A stretch of DNA of 40,891 nt, taken from the NCBI RefSeq assembly GCF_001651855.1, contig NZ_LNQC01000079.1, forward strand, positions 1 through 40,891, in the 5' to 3' direction. Each line of letters begins with the position of its first letter. Within the stretch, counting starts at the first letter, position 1. The notes beneath the pieces are model-generated. The model saw nothing but the letters and a program-made list of their open reading frames with translations. It searched no databases and had not been told where the DNA came from. Source of the stretch: Sinorhizobium americanum (lineage in GTDB: Bacteria > Pseudomonadota > Alphaproteobacteria > Rhizobiales > Rhizobiaceae). The position numbers and the translations under genes are program-made. Of the stretch, positions 33,156 to 40,891 are shown piece after piece.

Positions 33156-34286
33156 CTAGCCCCCTACAACCTGGTCGTATGCTTTCGCCCACGCCGCCGG
33201 ATCGTCAGGCGGTCCCTGGAACAGAATTTTCTTTGCCATAGCGGGATCGTCTGCTCCGCGGTCGAGCAGATTGGCGGCGCCATCACCGCCCTTTGCCAGA
33301 ACCCGCTCTGTTTCAGTTTTGCTGCACAGTGGGAATGAGTAGGTGTCATAAAGAAACGATTGCACCTCCGGGCCATTCCAAATTTCCATGAACTTTATCG
33401 CATTCGCCCGGTTTTTGGCGCCTTTGACGAGCTGGGGGCCATCTACCCAACCCAGGCTTCCCTCAATCGGGATTACACTTTGAGAGGTCTCTTTGCCCGC
33501 AACTTTGTTCACTCTGGCGGAGGCTGCAAGGTTCGACGACTGACCGACCCACGCCTTGCCAGTGCGGATTGCATCTTCGAAGGAGGAATCGCTTGGTGCG
33601 ATCTGAAAGGGTTTCAATTTGGCCAGCGCCGCGGCTGCCGATTGCAGTTCGTCTCCAACCATCGCAAAAATTCGGTCTCGGGGAATCCCCAGGCTAAGGC
33701 CGGCTATTGTAAGGAAATCCTCCGGGCCGCCTTTCATGATTACTTTGCCCGCCGGCACACGAGGATCCCAAAGAGCCTTCCACGAGTAAGGCTCAGTCAG
33801 CGGCAGTTGCTCTTTATTCCATATCAGGCCAAATGAATCCCACATATTGGGAAAGAGCATGAGTCTGTTGGGTTCGACCACATAGGGGAAGGTCGTGTCC
33901 TCACGGAAGATCGGCCAAAGCCGGTCCCAGCCAGGGATTTCCTTTACGTCGAAGGCTTCGATCAGCCCCGCTTTGTAATAGGTCGGCGACCAGCCACAGT
34001 TGGCGAAAACAATGTCATAAGACCCGGCTCCCCCCGCTTTGAGTTTCGTGAACATGTCCTGATCGGTTTCCGCCGGGACGCCACGCATGTTCAATCCGGC
34101 CTTTTTCATAAAGGCGGCGATTTCAGGCGCCACGTAGCTCGACCATCCAAGGACTACCACCTCGTTTTCTGATGAGGAGCATCCAGACAGAGCGCCAACC
34201 GGACCTGTGGCTAAAGCGAGACCGGCTGTTCCTTTCAGAAAAGCACGACGTGTTGGGTGCATAGCACCGCTGATAGGATTCATCAT
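33156..34286 (-). CDS. PotD-like ABC transporter substrate-binding lipoprotein
   Basis: A 376-residue extracytoplasmic binding protein. The N-terminus has a twin-arginine motif (TRRAFLK), a hydrophobic stretch and a lipobox-like LSGC, suggesting Tat export and lipid attachment. The mature part has YVAPEIAAFMKKAGL, FDVKEIPGWDRLW and SFGLIWNKEQLP, as in spermidine/putrescine-type binding proteins. The ATG at 34286 follows GAGGGAACGTT; the reading frame runs further upstream to 34322 but without a signal-like start. A perfect palindrome, probably an operator, lies 24 bases upstream. It is the first gene of the transporter operon. Ligand not predictable by eye. Confidence 0.9.
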   Translation of the reverse strand: MMNPISGAMHPTRRAFLKGTAGLALATGPVGALSGCSSSENEVVVLGWSSYVAPEIAAFMKKAGLNMRGVPAETDQDMFTKLKAGGAGSYDIVFANCGWSPTYYKAGLIEAFDVKEIPGWDRLWPIFREDTTFPYVVEPNRLMLFPNMWDSFGLIWNKEQLPLTEPYSWKALWDPRVPAGKVIMKGGPEDFLTIAGLSLGIPRDRIFAMVGDELQSAAAALAKLKPFQIAPSDSSFEDAIRTGKAWVGQSSNLAASARVNKVAGKETSQSVIPIEGSLGWVDGPQLVKGAKNRANAIKFMEIWNGPEVQSFLYDTYSFPLCSKTETERVLAKGGDGAANLLDRGADDPAMAKKILFQGPPDDPAAWAKAYDQVVGG

Positions 34287-34309
34287 AACGTTCCCTCTTT
34301 TTTGGTTGA

Positions 34310-34321
34310 TGGAACGTTCCA
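34310..34321. promoter_or_regulatory. perfect LacI-type operator palindrome ahead of the PotD-like gene
   Basis: TGGAACGTTCCA is a perfect 12-bp palindrome with the central CG that LacI-family proteins favour. It lies in the short gap between the LacI gene (ends 34448) and the binding-protein start (34286), where the promoter of the transporter operon must be. The LacI regulator just upstream is the natural candidate to bind it. No second copy is seen upstream of the lacI gene itself. Confidence 0.6.
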
Positions 34322-34447
34322 CGGATTGTGCTGTTCTGTCAAGCAGAATTCTTCGGCTGGCGAATTATCGCCAGCGCAAACCAAATCTCAGTGTGGAGCG
34401 CGTTCCGCTTTGAGGCGGCGCGAGAACGCGAAGACTTTTCGGCGCTG

Positions 34448-35470
34448 TCAGTTATCGCTCTTTAGCGAACATGTTGTACGGCGTTTCACCAAGCGCGATG
34501 CAAGGAGCACGCTTTCTGCGCCTTTGCCATTCTTATGCGCAATGCCAATAGCTAAATCGACCGCATTCTTTGCGAGCTCATCCATTGGCTGGGCAATCGT
34601 CGTCAGCGCAATCCGGCTATGCCCAGAAATTCCGACATCGTCGAAACCCACCAAGGAAAGGTCGTCTGGGATTGCGATATTCAAAAGATCGGCAGCCGAA
34701 ATTATCTCTAGCGCGATACGATCAAGGGCGGCGACAATTGCTGTCGGCCGATCGTGCTGGCTTAGAAGTCCAATAATTTGGTTCTCGTACTCCTGCAGTG
34801 AGGATGAGGAACCACCTCGTTCGCGCAAGAGCAGCGAAGGGGAGATTGAAAGCCCCGCCTTCATCATCCCATCGACATAGCCTTGAAACCGGTTAGCCTC
34901 GATATGGGGTTCATCTGCAAGCATCATACTAACGAATGCAATTCGGCGGTGCCCGAGCCCGACCAAATGTTCAACTGCCTGCCTGGTCCCATCGCGCTCA
35001 TCAACTGAAATCGACAACTCACCAGGCATGGTCACGCTGACAAAAACTCTCGGGATGTCATCGCCCAACAATTTCAGGGTACTGCTATCTGGTGATGAGA
35101 GAAACAGCACCGCTGCGACCCGCTGTTCGATCAGCGTCCGAAGCCGCTCGCTTTCTCGCTCAGGAAAGCCGCCGGTCGAGACCAACAAAATGCTGTGTTG
35201 CTGCTCGGCGGCGAATTGTTCAATAAACGCAGCCAATTCAGCGTGGAACGGGTTCTTCAAGTCGCCAACGACCACCCCCAATACCTTCGAACGCTGTCGC
35301 ATCGAACGAGCACCCGCGTTCGGCCGATAACCGATCTTCGCGATTGTTCTTTGTACTCGCTCACGGATTTCAGGAGCGACGGTCCCTTTTCCTTGAAGGA
35401 CGTTGGACACCGTAGACTTCGAGACGCCTGCGTGTAAGGCGACATCGATGATTGTCGGAGGCCTGCGCAT
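34448..35470 (-). CDS. LacI-family transcriptional regulator (transporter operon)
   Basis: A 340-residue LacI/GalR regulator. HTH TIIDVALHAGVSKSTVSNVL at the N-terminus, hinge near 50-58 (RPNAGARSM), then GVVVGDLKNPFHAELAAFI, DERDGTRQAVEHLVGLGHRRIAF and LVGFDDVGISG. It is only distantly similar to the two tandem LacI proteins at 8769-11077. It is on the same strand as, and directly upstream of, the PotD-like transporter operon, whose promoter region has a perfect operator-like palindrome. Repression relieved by the transported compound is the likely mode. Confidence 0.92.
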   Translation of the reverse strand: MRRPPTIIDVALHAGVSKSTVSNVLQGKGTVAPEIRERVQRTIAKIGYRPNAGARSMRQRSKVLGVVVGDLKNPFHAELAAFIEQFAAEQQHSILLVSTGGFPERESERLRTLIEQRVAAVLFLSSPDSSTLKLLGDDIPRVFVSVTMPGELSISVDERDGTRQAVEHLVGLGHRRIAFVSMMLADEPHIEANRFQGYVDGMMKAGLSISPSLLLRERGGSSSSLQEYENQIIGLLSQHDRPTAIVAALDRIALEIISAADLLNIAIPDDLSLVGFDDVGISGHSRIALTTIAQPMDELAKNAVDLAIGIAHKNGKGAESVLLASRLVKRRTTCSLKSDN

Positions 35471-36833
35471 CCTTTAGACCCTTGCGCTATTCCGGTGCAC
35501 TTTCCATCAGGCGGTACATAAGACCCGCAAGTCGAATAGTAAATGGTGGCCCGATTTACAAGGTCTGCACCGGACTCGAAAGGACACTCAGGTCGCATCA
35601 GTGGGGTGTTATTGCCGCATCTAGTTGCAGCGACATACTCGTTGCTCACTCCAAGGGCGACTATCCACTGTGGGGCACCTCCACCGCTCCGACCGGCTTG
35701 CAATTCTCACCCGGAACGGTAGCGGCTTTGCTACCCGCCTCTATAGCGACCAGTGACGTGGTTGGCTTGGCGCTTTGGCGAACTTCGGAAACGGTAACGC
35801 GGCGTCCCACATGTTTCCCCCACCCCCGGACTCGAAATGCGAGAAATTCGTCATCCCAGCATCGATGAGCATGTGGCGTCAAAAAACATTGTCGCGTTCT
35901 TCAGGATCGTATCCCTACAGGTGGTGTAGCTCGGCGGTAGCGAAGCCGCTCGCGAGCGCGCCCTCAACAGCGCGGCGGCGTAGCGGTGGTCATCGATGTT
36001 CTTCGGTAGAGTCGGGTCGCTGACACCAACATGATTCGAAGGAACTACCGATGACCAACGACATGATGAATCTGCGTGCTCTCGTGGAGAAGTCCCCCTG
36101 ACGCCGATCTTTTGCGCGAGATGATCGGCTTTGCCACCGAGGGGCTGAGTTGGAAGTGGGCACTGCAGCCGGTGCGGGATATGGCGAGAAGAACCCGCTG
36201 CGGTTGGCCCAGCGCAACGGTTACCGCGAGCGGGATTGGGAGACGCGCGCCGGGAGATGGATCTGATCCCGCAGTGCTGGGACAGTATTTGTCAGCATGA
36301 TGCTGGGCCTCGATCGTCACGGCCTGCCGATGGATAGACACGCCGAACACGGTGCGAGACATTGCGGATGCACCTCTCACGCTCCTCGAACCTGGTGGGT
36401 AGCCGCAATAGACCGTGGCCTCGAGACTCAGCTTTGTGCCCGAAAGCGGCCTTTCGAACGCCGCGTTCTCGACGACAGCAACGGGGTCGACTCTGCTCGT
36501 TCGTGTAGGTCTCACCAGGGTGGAACGCGGTCATCCGCTGTATCTCAAGCGAGTGACAGCTTTTCCAAGGACAAGCTGTCGTCGGGCGATCGCCGCGTCT
36601 CCTCGTACCGGGTCCTCAGCGCGGTGATCATCCGAGATCCTTCTTTTGGCATGATCTTTGGTGTTTGACTCGCGAACCTCACTCTTCAACCTTCAATCTC
36701 CTGACGGACAAACGGTGAGCCGAAGGCGTTCTGCGATGCGACGCGGCGCACACTGCGACCCACCAAATTGTGTTGCGCTTGGTGCTGGGTGCCCATGCGG
36801 GGCATAAGATGGCTTGCAAGGCTCTGAGCGACA
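35471..36833. other. decayed, gene-poor region with a transposase fragment
   Basis: About 1.36 kb without an intact gene, ending at the stop of pntB. The only recognisable part is the IS256 fragment at 36051-36255. Short ORFs elsewhere (for example 35452-35868 plus, 36045-36515 minus, 36297-36668 plus) lack ribosome sites and family motifs and overlap each other on both strands. The stretch reads as degraded insertion or junction DNA. Confidence 0.55.
36051..36255 (+). pseudogene. IS256-family transposase, N-terminal fragment with frameshifts
   Basis: ATG 36051, with AAGGA upstream, opens MTNDMMNLRALVEKSP and stops at 36099-36101. Shifting frame continues the family sequence as DADLLREMIGFA (from 36100). 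A second shift near 36147 gives ELEVGTAAGAGYGEKN, then RLAQRNGYRERDWETRAG, ending near 36255. Put together this is the N-terminus of IS256-type transposases such as the ISRm group. The remaining three quarters, including the DDE catalytic residues, is missing, and at least two frameshifts are present. It cannot be active. Confidence 0.85.
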
Positions 36834-38234
36834 TCAGTGGTTGATCGCCTTGACGATCTCCTCGGTGACCTTCTTGGCGTCGCCGAGCAGCATCATCGTG
36901 CCGTCCTTGTAGAACAGCGTGTTGTCGATGCCGGCATAGCCGGAGCCGAGCGAGCGCTTGACGAACAGGCAGGTCTTGGCCTTGTCGACGTCGAGGATCG
37001 GCATGCCGTAGATCGGCGAGGCCTTGTCGTCGCGCGCCGCCGGGTTGGTGACGTCGTTGGCGCCGATGACATAGGCCACATCGGCCTGGGCGAATTCCGA
37101 GTTGATGTCCTCGAGCTCGAACACCTCGTCATAGGGGACGTTCGCCTCGGCCAGGAGCACGTTCATGTGCCCGGGCATGCGGCCGGCGACCGGATGGATG
37201 GCGTATTTGACCTCGACGCCGGCCGCCTTCAGCTGGTCGCCCATCTCCCTGAGCGCATGCTGCGCCTGCGCCACCGCCATGCCGTAGCCGGGCACGATGA
37301 TCACCTTCGAGGCGTTCGCCATCAGGAAGGCGGCGTCGTCGGCCGAGCCCTGCTTGACGGTGCGCTGGATGCCGTCGTCGCCGCCCGCGGCTGCCGTCTC
37401 GCCGCCGAAGCCGCCGAGGATCACCGAGACGAACGAGCGGTTCATGCCCTTGCACATGATGTAGGAGAGGATCGCGCCAGAGGAGCCGACCAGCGCCCCG
37501 GTGACGATCAACGCCAGGTTGCCGAGGGTGAAGCCGATGCCGGCCGCCGCCCAGCCGGAATAGGAGTTGAGCATCGACACCACCACCGGCATGTCGGCGC
37601 CGCCGATCGGGATGATGATCAACACGCCGAGGACGAGCGACAGGGCGACGATCAGCCAGAAGACCGTGGTGCTCTCGGTGAAGACCAGCATGATCACCAG
37701 CGCGACGAGTGCCGCCGCAAGGCCCGCATTGACGAGGTGGCGTGCCGGTAGGAGGATCGGCTTGCCCGACATGCGGCCATCGAGCTTCAGGAAGGCGATC
37801 ACCGAGCCGGTGAAGGTGATCGCGCCGATGGCGACACCGAGCGACATTTCGACCAGCGCCTGCGAATGGATGTCGCCGATGGCGCCGATGCCGAAGCTTT
37901 CCGGCGCGTACATCGCCGCGGCCGCCACCATCACGGCAGCGAGACCGACCAGCGAGTGGAAAGCGGCGACGAGCTGCGGCATCGAGGTCATGGCGATGCG
38001 CCGCGCGATGACGGCGCCGACACCGCCGCCGATGGCAAGGCCGACGACGATCATCAGAAAGCCGCCGATCGACGGCAGGGCGAGCAGCAGCGTCGTGACG
38101 ATGGCGATCGCCATGCCGATCATGCCGTAGGCATTGCCCCTGCGGCTGGTGGTCGGATGCGACAGGCCCCTGAGCGCCATGATGAACAGCACGCCGGAGA
38201 CGAGGTAGAGGAAGGCTGCGAAGTTAGCGTTCAT
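36834..38234 (-). CDS. pntB: NAD(P) transhydrogenase beta subunit
   Basis: A 466-residue membrane protein. The N-terminal part has about eight or nine hydrophobic helices (for example GFLMIVVGLAIGGGVGAVIA and FWLIVALSLVLGVLIIIPIG). The C-terminal domain III binds NADP(H), with VPGYGMAVAQAQ, HPVAGRMPGHMNVLLAEA and YVIGANDVTNPAA. It couples proton entry to hydride transfer from NADH to NADP+. The ATG at 38234 overlaps the pntAB stop by 4 bases. It is the last gene of the etf-pnt series on this strand, next to the decayed region. Confidence 0.96.
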   Translation of the reverse strand: MNANFAAFLYLVSGVLFIMALRGLSHPTTSRRGNAYGMIGMAIAIVTTLLLALPSIGGFLMIVVGLAIGGGVGAVIARRIAMTSMPQLVAAFHSLVGLAAVMVAAAAMYAPESFGIGAIGDIHSQALVEMSLGVAIGAITFTGSVIAFLKLDGRMSGKPILLPARHLVNAGLAAALVALVIMLVFTESTTVFWLIVALSLVLGVLIIIPIGGADMPVVVSMLNSYSGWAAAGIGFTLGNLALIVTGALVGSSGAILSYIMCKGMNRSFVSVILGGFGGETAAAGGDDGIQRTVKQGSADDAAFLMANASKVIIVPGYGMAVAQAQHALREMGDQLKAAGVEVKYAIHPVAGRMPGHMNVLLAEANVPYDEVFELEDINSEFAQADVAYVIGANDVTNPAARDDKASPIYGMPILDVDKAKTCLFVKRSLGSGYAGIDNTLFYKDGTMMLLGDAKKVTEEIVKAINH

Positions 38235-38653
38235 CGGCCCGCCTCACTTGTCTTTTTCTTGTACATGGCGAGCATGCGCTGGGTGACGAGAAAGCCGCCG
38301 AAGATGTTGACCGAGGCGAGCACCAGCGCGACGAAGCCGAAGCCGGTGGCCAGCCCCGAGGCCGAGATGCCGACCGCCAGGAGCGCGCCGACGACGATCA
38401 CCGAGGAGATCGCATTGGTGACCGCCATCAACGGCGTGTGCAGCGCCGGCGTCACCGACCAGACGACGTAGTAGCCGACGAAGATCGCCAGCACGAAGAT
38501 CGCCAGCCGGAAGACGAACGGATCGATCGCCCCGCCGGTGGCGCCATGTGCCACCGCGCCGGCCGCGTCCGGCACGTATTCGGCCGCGGTCCTCACCGCC
38601 TCCACCGCCCGTTCGAGGTCGGTGAGCGCCTTGTCGAGAAGTTCGTTCGCCAT
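38231..38653 (-). CDS. pntAB: NAD(P) transhydrogenase alpha-2 subunit (membrane part)
   Basis: A 140-residue protein with a soluble 45-residue start and about three to four membrane helices (FRLAIFVLAIFVGYYVVWSV; SVIVVGALLAVG; FVALVLASVNIFGGF). In alphaproteobacteria the PntA protein of E. coli is split in two, and this is the C-terminal, membrane half (domain II). HTPLMAVTNAISS is the conserved proton-channel segment. It is immediately downstream of pntAA (no gap) and overlaps pntB. Confidence 0.93.
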   Translation of the reverse strand: MANELLDKALTDLERAVEAVRTAAEYVPDAAGAVAHGATGGAIDPFVFRLAIFVLAIFVGYYVVWSVTPALHTPLMAVTNAISSVIVVGALLAVGISASGLATGFGFVALVLASVNIFGGFLVTQRMLAMYKKKTSEAGR

Positions 38654-39805
38654 TTACTTGTCTCCCCCATTCGCGCCGCCGAAGGCCGAATGCACGACCG
38701 CACCGCCGTGGGTCAGCGCCGTCGCCTTGACGAGTTCGTCCTCCATGTTCACCGCCAGCGCTTTCGTTTCCTTCGAGACCATCGTCTCCAGGAAGGTGAC
38801 GAGGTTCTTGGCATAGAGGAGCGAGGCCGACGCGGCGATGCGGCCCGGCACGTTGAGATGGCCGACGACCTTGACGCCGCCGCGTTCGACGACCTGGCCG
38901 GCTTCGGCGCCTTCGACATTGCCGCCGCGCTCGACGGCAAGGTCGACGACGACCGAGCCGGGCTTCATCGCATCGAGCATCTCGCGGGTGACCAGCCGCG
39001 GCGCCGGCCGGCCGGGGATCAGCGCCGTGGTGATGACGATGTCCTGCTTGGCGATGTGCTCGGCGACCAGGGCCGCCTGCTTCGCCTGATAGTCCTTCGA
39101 CATTTCCTTGGCGTAGCCGCCGGCGGTTTCGGCCGCCTTGAACTCCTCGTCCTCGACGGCGATGAACTTGGCGCCGAGCGAGGCGACCTGCTCCTTGGCC
39201 GCCGGGCGAACGTCGGTGGCCGATACCATGGCGCCCAAGCGCCGTGCGGTGGCGATCGCCTGCAGCCCGGCGACGCCGGCGCCCATGACGAACACCTTGG
39301 CCGCCGGCACCGTGCCGGCCGCGGTCATCATCATCGGCAGGGCCCGGTCGTATTCATGGGCCGCGTCGATCACCGCCTGGTAGCCGGCGAGATTCGCCTG
39401 GCTGGACAAGACGTCCATCGATTGCGCCCGGGTGATGCGCGGCATCAGTTCCATCGCGAAGGCGGTCAGCCCGGCTTCAGCCATCGCGGCGATCGCCGCG
39501 TCGTTGCCGTAGGGATCCATGATGGCGATGACGATGGCGCCGGATCGGTAGCCGGTAACTTCCTCGGCCGTCGGCCGGCGCACCTTGAGTATGACGTCGG
39601 CGCTCTTCGCGTCCGCCGCCGTGCCGATCCGCGCACCGGCCTTCTCGAACTCCGCATCCGGCACGCGCGACCGCATGCCCGCGCCGGCTTCAACGACGAC
39701 GTCGACGTCGAAACCCAGTGACTTCAGCTTCCTGACGCTCTCGACCGAGCCGGCGACGCGGCTCTCTGCCGGGTCACGTTCTTTCGCAATAAATAGTGAT
39801 GGCAC
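38654..39805 (-). CDS. pntAA: NAD(P) transhydrogenase alpha-1 subunit (NAD-binding)
   Basis: A 383-residue soluble protein, domain I of transhydrogenase, related to alanine dehydrogenase. The NAD site is VFVMGAGVAGLQAIATARRLGA; PRITRAQSMDVLSSQANLAG and the RQD-loop equivalent are present, and GSVVVDLAVERGGN is the typical later strand. It starts with GTG at 39805, with AAGGAAAA upstream. It lies 36 bases after etfA and directly before pntAB. The split subunit form is the usual alphaproteobacterial arrangement. Confidence 0.95.
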   Translation of the reverse strand: MPSLFIAKERDPAESRVAGSVESVRKLKSLGFDVDVVVEAGAGMRSRVPDAEFEKAGARIGTAADAKSADVILKVRRPTAEEVTGYRSGAIVIAIMDPYGNDAAIAAMAEAGLTAFAMELMPRITRAQSMDVLSSQANLAGYQAVIDAAHEYDRALPMMMTAAGTVPAAKVFVMGAGVAGLQAIATARRLGAMVSATDVRPAAKEQVASLGAKFIAVEDEEFKAAETAGGYAKEMSKDYQAKQAALVAEHIAKQDIVITTALIPGRPAPRLVTREMLDAMKPGSVVVDLAVERGGNVEGAEAGQVVERGGVKVVGHLNVPGRIAASASLLYAKNLVTFLETMVSKETKALAVNMEDELVKATALTHGGAVVHSAFGGANGGDK

Positions 39806-39841
39806 GGGAATTTTCCTTGACCGGCTGCTACAGAGAGAGGG

Positions 39842-40777
39842 CTAGAGAGCCCCTTCCAGTTCCGGAAGCGCTTCGAAGAGATCGGCGACGAGGCGGTAGT
39901 CGGCGACCTGGAAGATCGGCGCCTCCTCGTCCTTGTTGATGGCGACGATCACCTTCGAATCCTTCATGCCGGCGAGATGCTGGATGGCGCCGGAAATGCC
40001 GCAGGCGATGTAGAGGTCGGGGGCGACCACCTTGCCGGTCTGGCCGACCTGCCAGTCGTTCGGGGCATAGCCGGCATCGACGGCGGCGCGCGATGCACCG
40101 ACGGCGGCGCCGAGCTTGTCGGCGACCGGCAGGATGACTTGCTGGAACTTCTCAGACGAGCCGAGCGCCCGGCCGCCGGAGATGATGATCTTCGCCGAGG
40201 TCAGTTCCGGCCGGTCGGAAGAGGAGAGTGCGTCCGAAACAAACATTGACCGATCAGAGAAAGAGGCTGCCGTCGGGACCTGTTCGACGGCAGCCGAGGT
40301 GCTGCCTCGTGAGGCAGACGGGAAGGCGGTGGTTCGCACGGTGATGACTCGCTTTGGCTCGCTTATCTGTACCGTCTGGACGGCGTTGCCGGCGTAGATC
40401 GGCCGCTTGAAGGTGTATGGCGAGATCACCTCGATGATCTCCGAGACCTGCGAGACATCGAGAATTGCCGCAACCCGCGGCATGACGTTCTTGCCGACCG
40501 AGGTGGCGGCTGCAACAAGCGTGTCGTAAGAACCGGCCAGCGAGACGATCAAGGCGGCGAGCGGCTCGGCCAGGTTGTTGGCGAGCGAAGCGTCGTCGGC
40601 GATCAGCACCTTGGCGACGCCGGCAAGCTTGGCGGCCTGCTCGGCAACGCCCTTGATGTTGGAGCCGGCGACGAGAACGTGGACGTCGCCGCCGATCTTC
40701 GTCGCGGCGGTCAGCGCCTTCGCCGTCTGGTCGGAAAGGTGGGTGGCGTCGTGGTCAGCCAGAAGCAGAATGGCCAT
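39842..40777 (-). CDS. etfA: electron transfer flavoprotein alpha subunit
   Basis: A 311-residue ETF alpha chain. The C-terminal FAD-binding domain has SGGRALGSSEKFQ, VGASRAAVDAGYAPNDWQVG, QTGKVVAPDLYIACGISGAI and the closing VIVAINKDEEAPIFQVADY. It accepts electrons from acyl-CoA and other flavin dehydrogenases and passes them to ETF:ubiquinone oxidoreductase. The ATG at 40777 has an AAGGAAAGGGAG region upstream. It follows etfB by about 26 bases. The length and sequence are those of the housekeeping ETF, not the nitrogen-fixation FixB type. Confidence 0.96.
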   Translation of the reverse strand: MAILLLADHDATHLSDQTAKALTAATKIGGDVHVLVAGSNIKGVAEQAAKLAGVAKVLIADDASLANNLAEPLAALIVSLAGSYDTLVAAATSVGKNVMPRVAAILDVSQVSEIIEVISPYTFKRPIYAGNAVQTVQISEPKRVITVRTTAFPSASRGSTSAAVEQVPTAASFSDRSMFVSDALSSSDRPELTSAKIIISGGRALGSSEKFQQVILPVADKLGAAVGASRAAVDAGYAPNDWQVGQTGKVVAPDLYIACGISGAIQHLAGMKDSKVIVAINKDEEAPIFQVADYRLVADLFEALPELEGAL

Positions 40778-40803
40778 AATGGAAATCTCCCTTTCCTTAA
40801 AAC

Positions 40804-40891
40804 TTAAAGCACGCCGGCTTCGGACTTGAGCTTCTCGACCAGCTCGGCGACCGACTTGACCTTGATGCCGGCCTTGCGGCCGGACGGCTCT
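40804..40891 (-). CDS. etfB: electron transfer flavoprotein beta subunit, C-terminal end (partial)
   Basis: The minus strand reads EPSGRKAGIKVKSVAEL then VEKLKSEAGVL and TAA at 40806-40804. This is the typical C-terminus of bacterial ETF beta. The start lies beyond the window. It is followed by etfA, the normal etfBA order. Confidence 0.9.
   Translation of the reverse strand, partial: EPSGRKAGIKVKSVAELVEKLKSEAGVL

Noticed and set aside
36837..37751. 304-codon plus-strand ORF opposite pntB
   Set aside because: Antisense shadow of a GC-rich gene. Its product is dominated by His/Arg/Asp/Val with no family motif, while the minus strand is unmistakably pntB.
38438..39721. 427-codon plus-strand ORF opposite pntAB/pntAA
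   Set aside because: Same shadow effect. It spans two real genes on the other strand and is Arg/His/Asp-rich.

Overview
The window looks like accessory DNA of an alphaproteobacterium, most likely in the Rhizobiaceae (Ensifer/Sinorhizobium-like). I base this on family recognition: a rhizobial-type lipA, the three-subunit split transhydrogenase (pntAA-pntAB-pntB), an ExoU/ExoO-like glycosyltransferase, an ISRm-like IS256 remnant, and many LacI/LysR/IclR-controlled catabolic units. No database search was possible. There are no rRNA or tRNA genes, CRISPR arrays or intact mobile elements.

Layout. (1) 1-3365, plus strand: the tail of an alpha/beta hydrolase, then SDR, GlcG/DUF336, DUF1445 (D-glutamate cyclase family), OsmC and ABM-monooxygenase genes, then a small ORF holding a strong hairpin. 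(2) 3486-7033, minus strand: a LysR regulator followed by a fold-type-II PLP dehydratase, a DUF4392 (D-glutamate cyclase C-terminal domain) protein and a ridA gene broken by an apparent one-base frameshift. (3) 7100-11080: a Gfo/Idh/MocA dehydrogenase and two tandem LacI paralogues (about 80% identical by hand count). Each of the three has a conserved LacI-type operator overlapping a TTGAC(A/G) box. (4) 11146-12795: a lone RbsA-like sugar ABC ATPase with no permease or binding protein. (5) 12975-17051: pxpA, a pxpB-pxpC fusion and a biotin carboxylase-BCCP fusion, overlapping by a few bases. Together they have the parts of a urea-carboxylase-like biotin enzyme acting on a lactam or amide. (6) 17217-26513: glycolate oxidase glcDEF, then divergent bhcR/bhcABCD, a complete beta-hydroxyaspartate cycle. 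(7) lipA, an orphan glycosyltransferase, and a gene-poor stretch with strong hairpins and an intrinsic terminator. (8) 29409-35470, minus strand: LacI regulator, PotD-like binding protein, fused PotB-PotC permease, PotA-like ATPase and an SDR, with a perfect operator-like palindrome ahead of the binding-protein gene. (9) 35471-36833: decayed DNA with an IS256 transposase fragment. (10) 36834-40891, minus strand: etfB (partial), etfA, pntAA, pntAB and pntB.

How it fits together. GlcDEF oxidises glycolate to glyoxylate. BhcA-D turn two glyoxylate into one oxaloacetate, using aspartate as recycled amino donor. The front half of the window carries both domains of the eukaryotic D-glutamate cyclase as separate genes, and 7-11 kb further on is a 5-oxoproline/lactam-opening module with its own biotin carboxylase. 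A D-glutamate/5-oxoproline or lactam branch next to a C2/glyoxylate assimilation branch is the most interesting reading of the window. The glyoxylate branch is well supported by known families. The lactam branch and any link between the two are inference.
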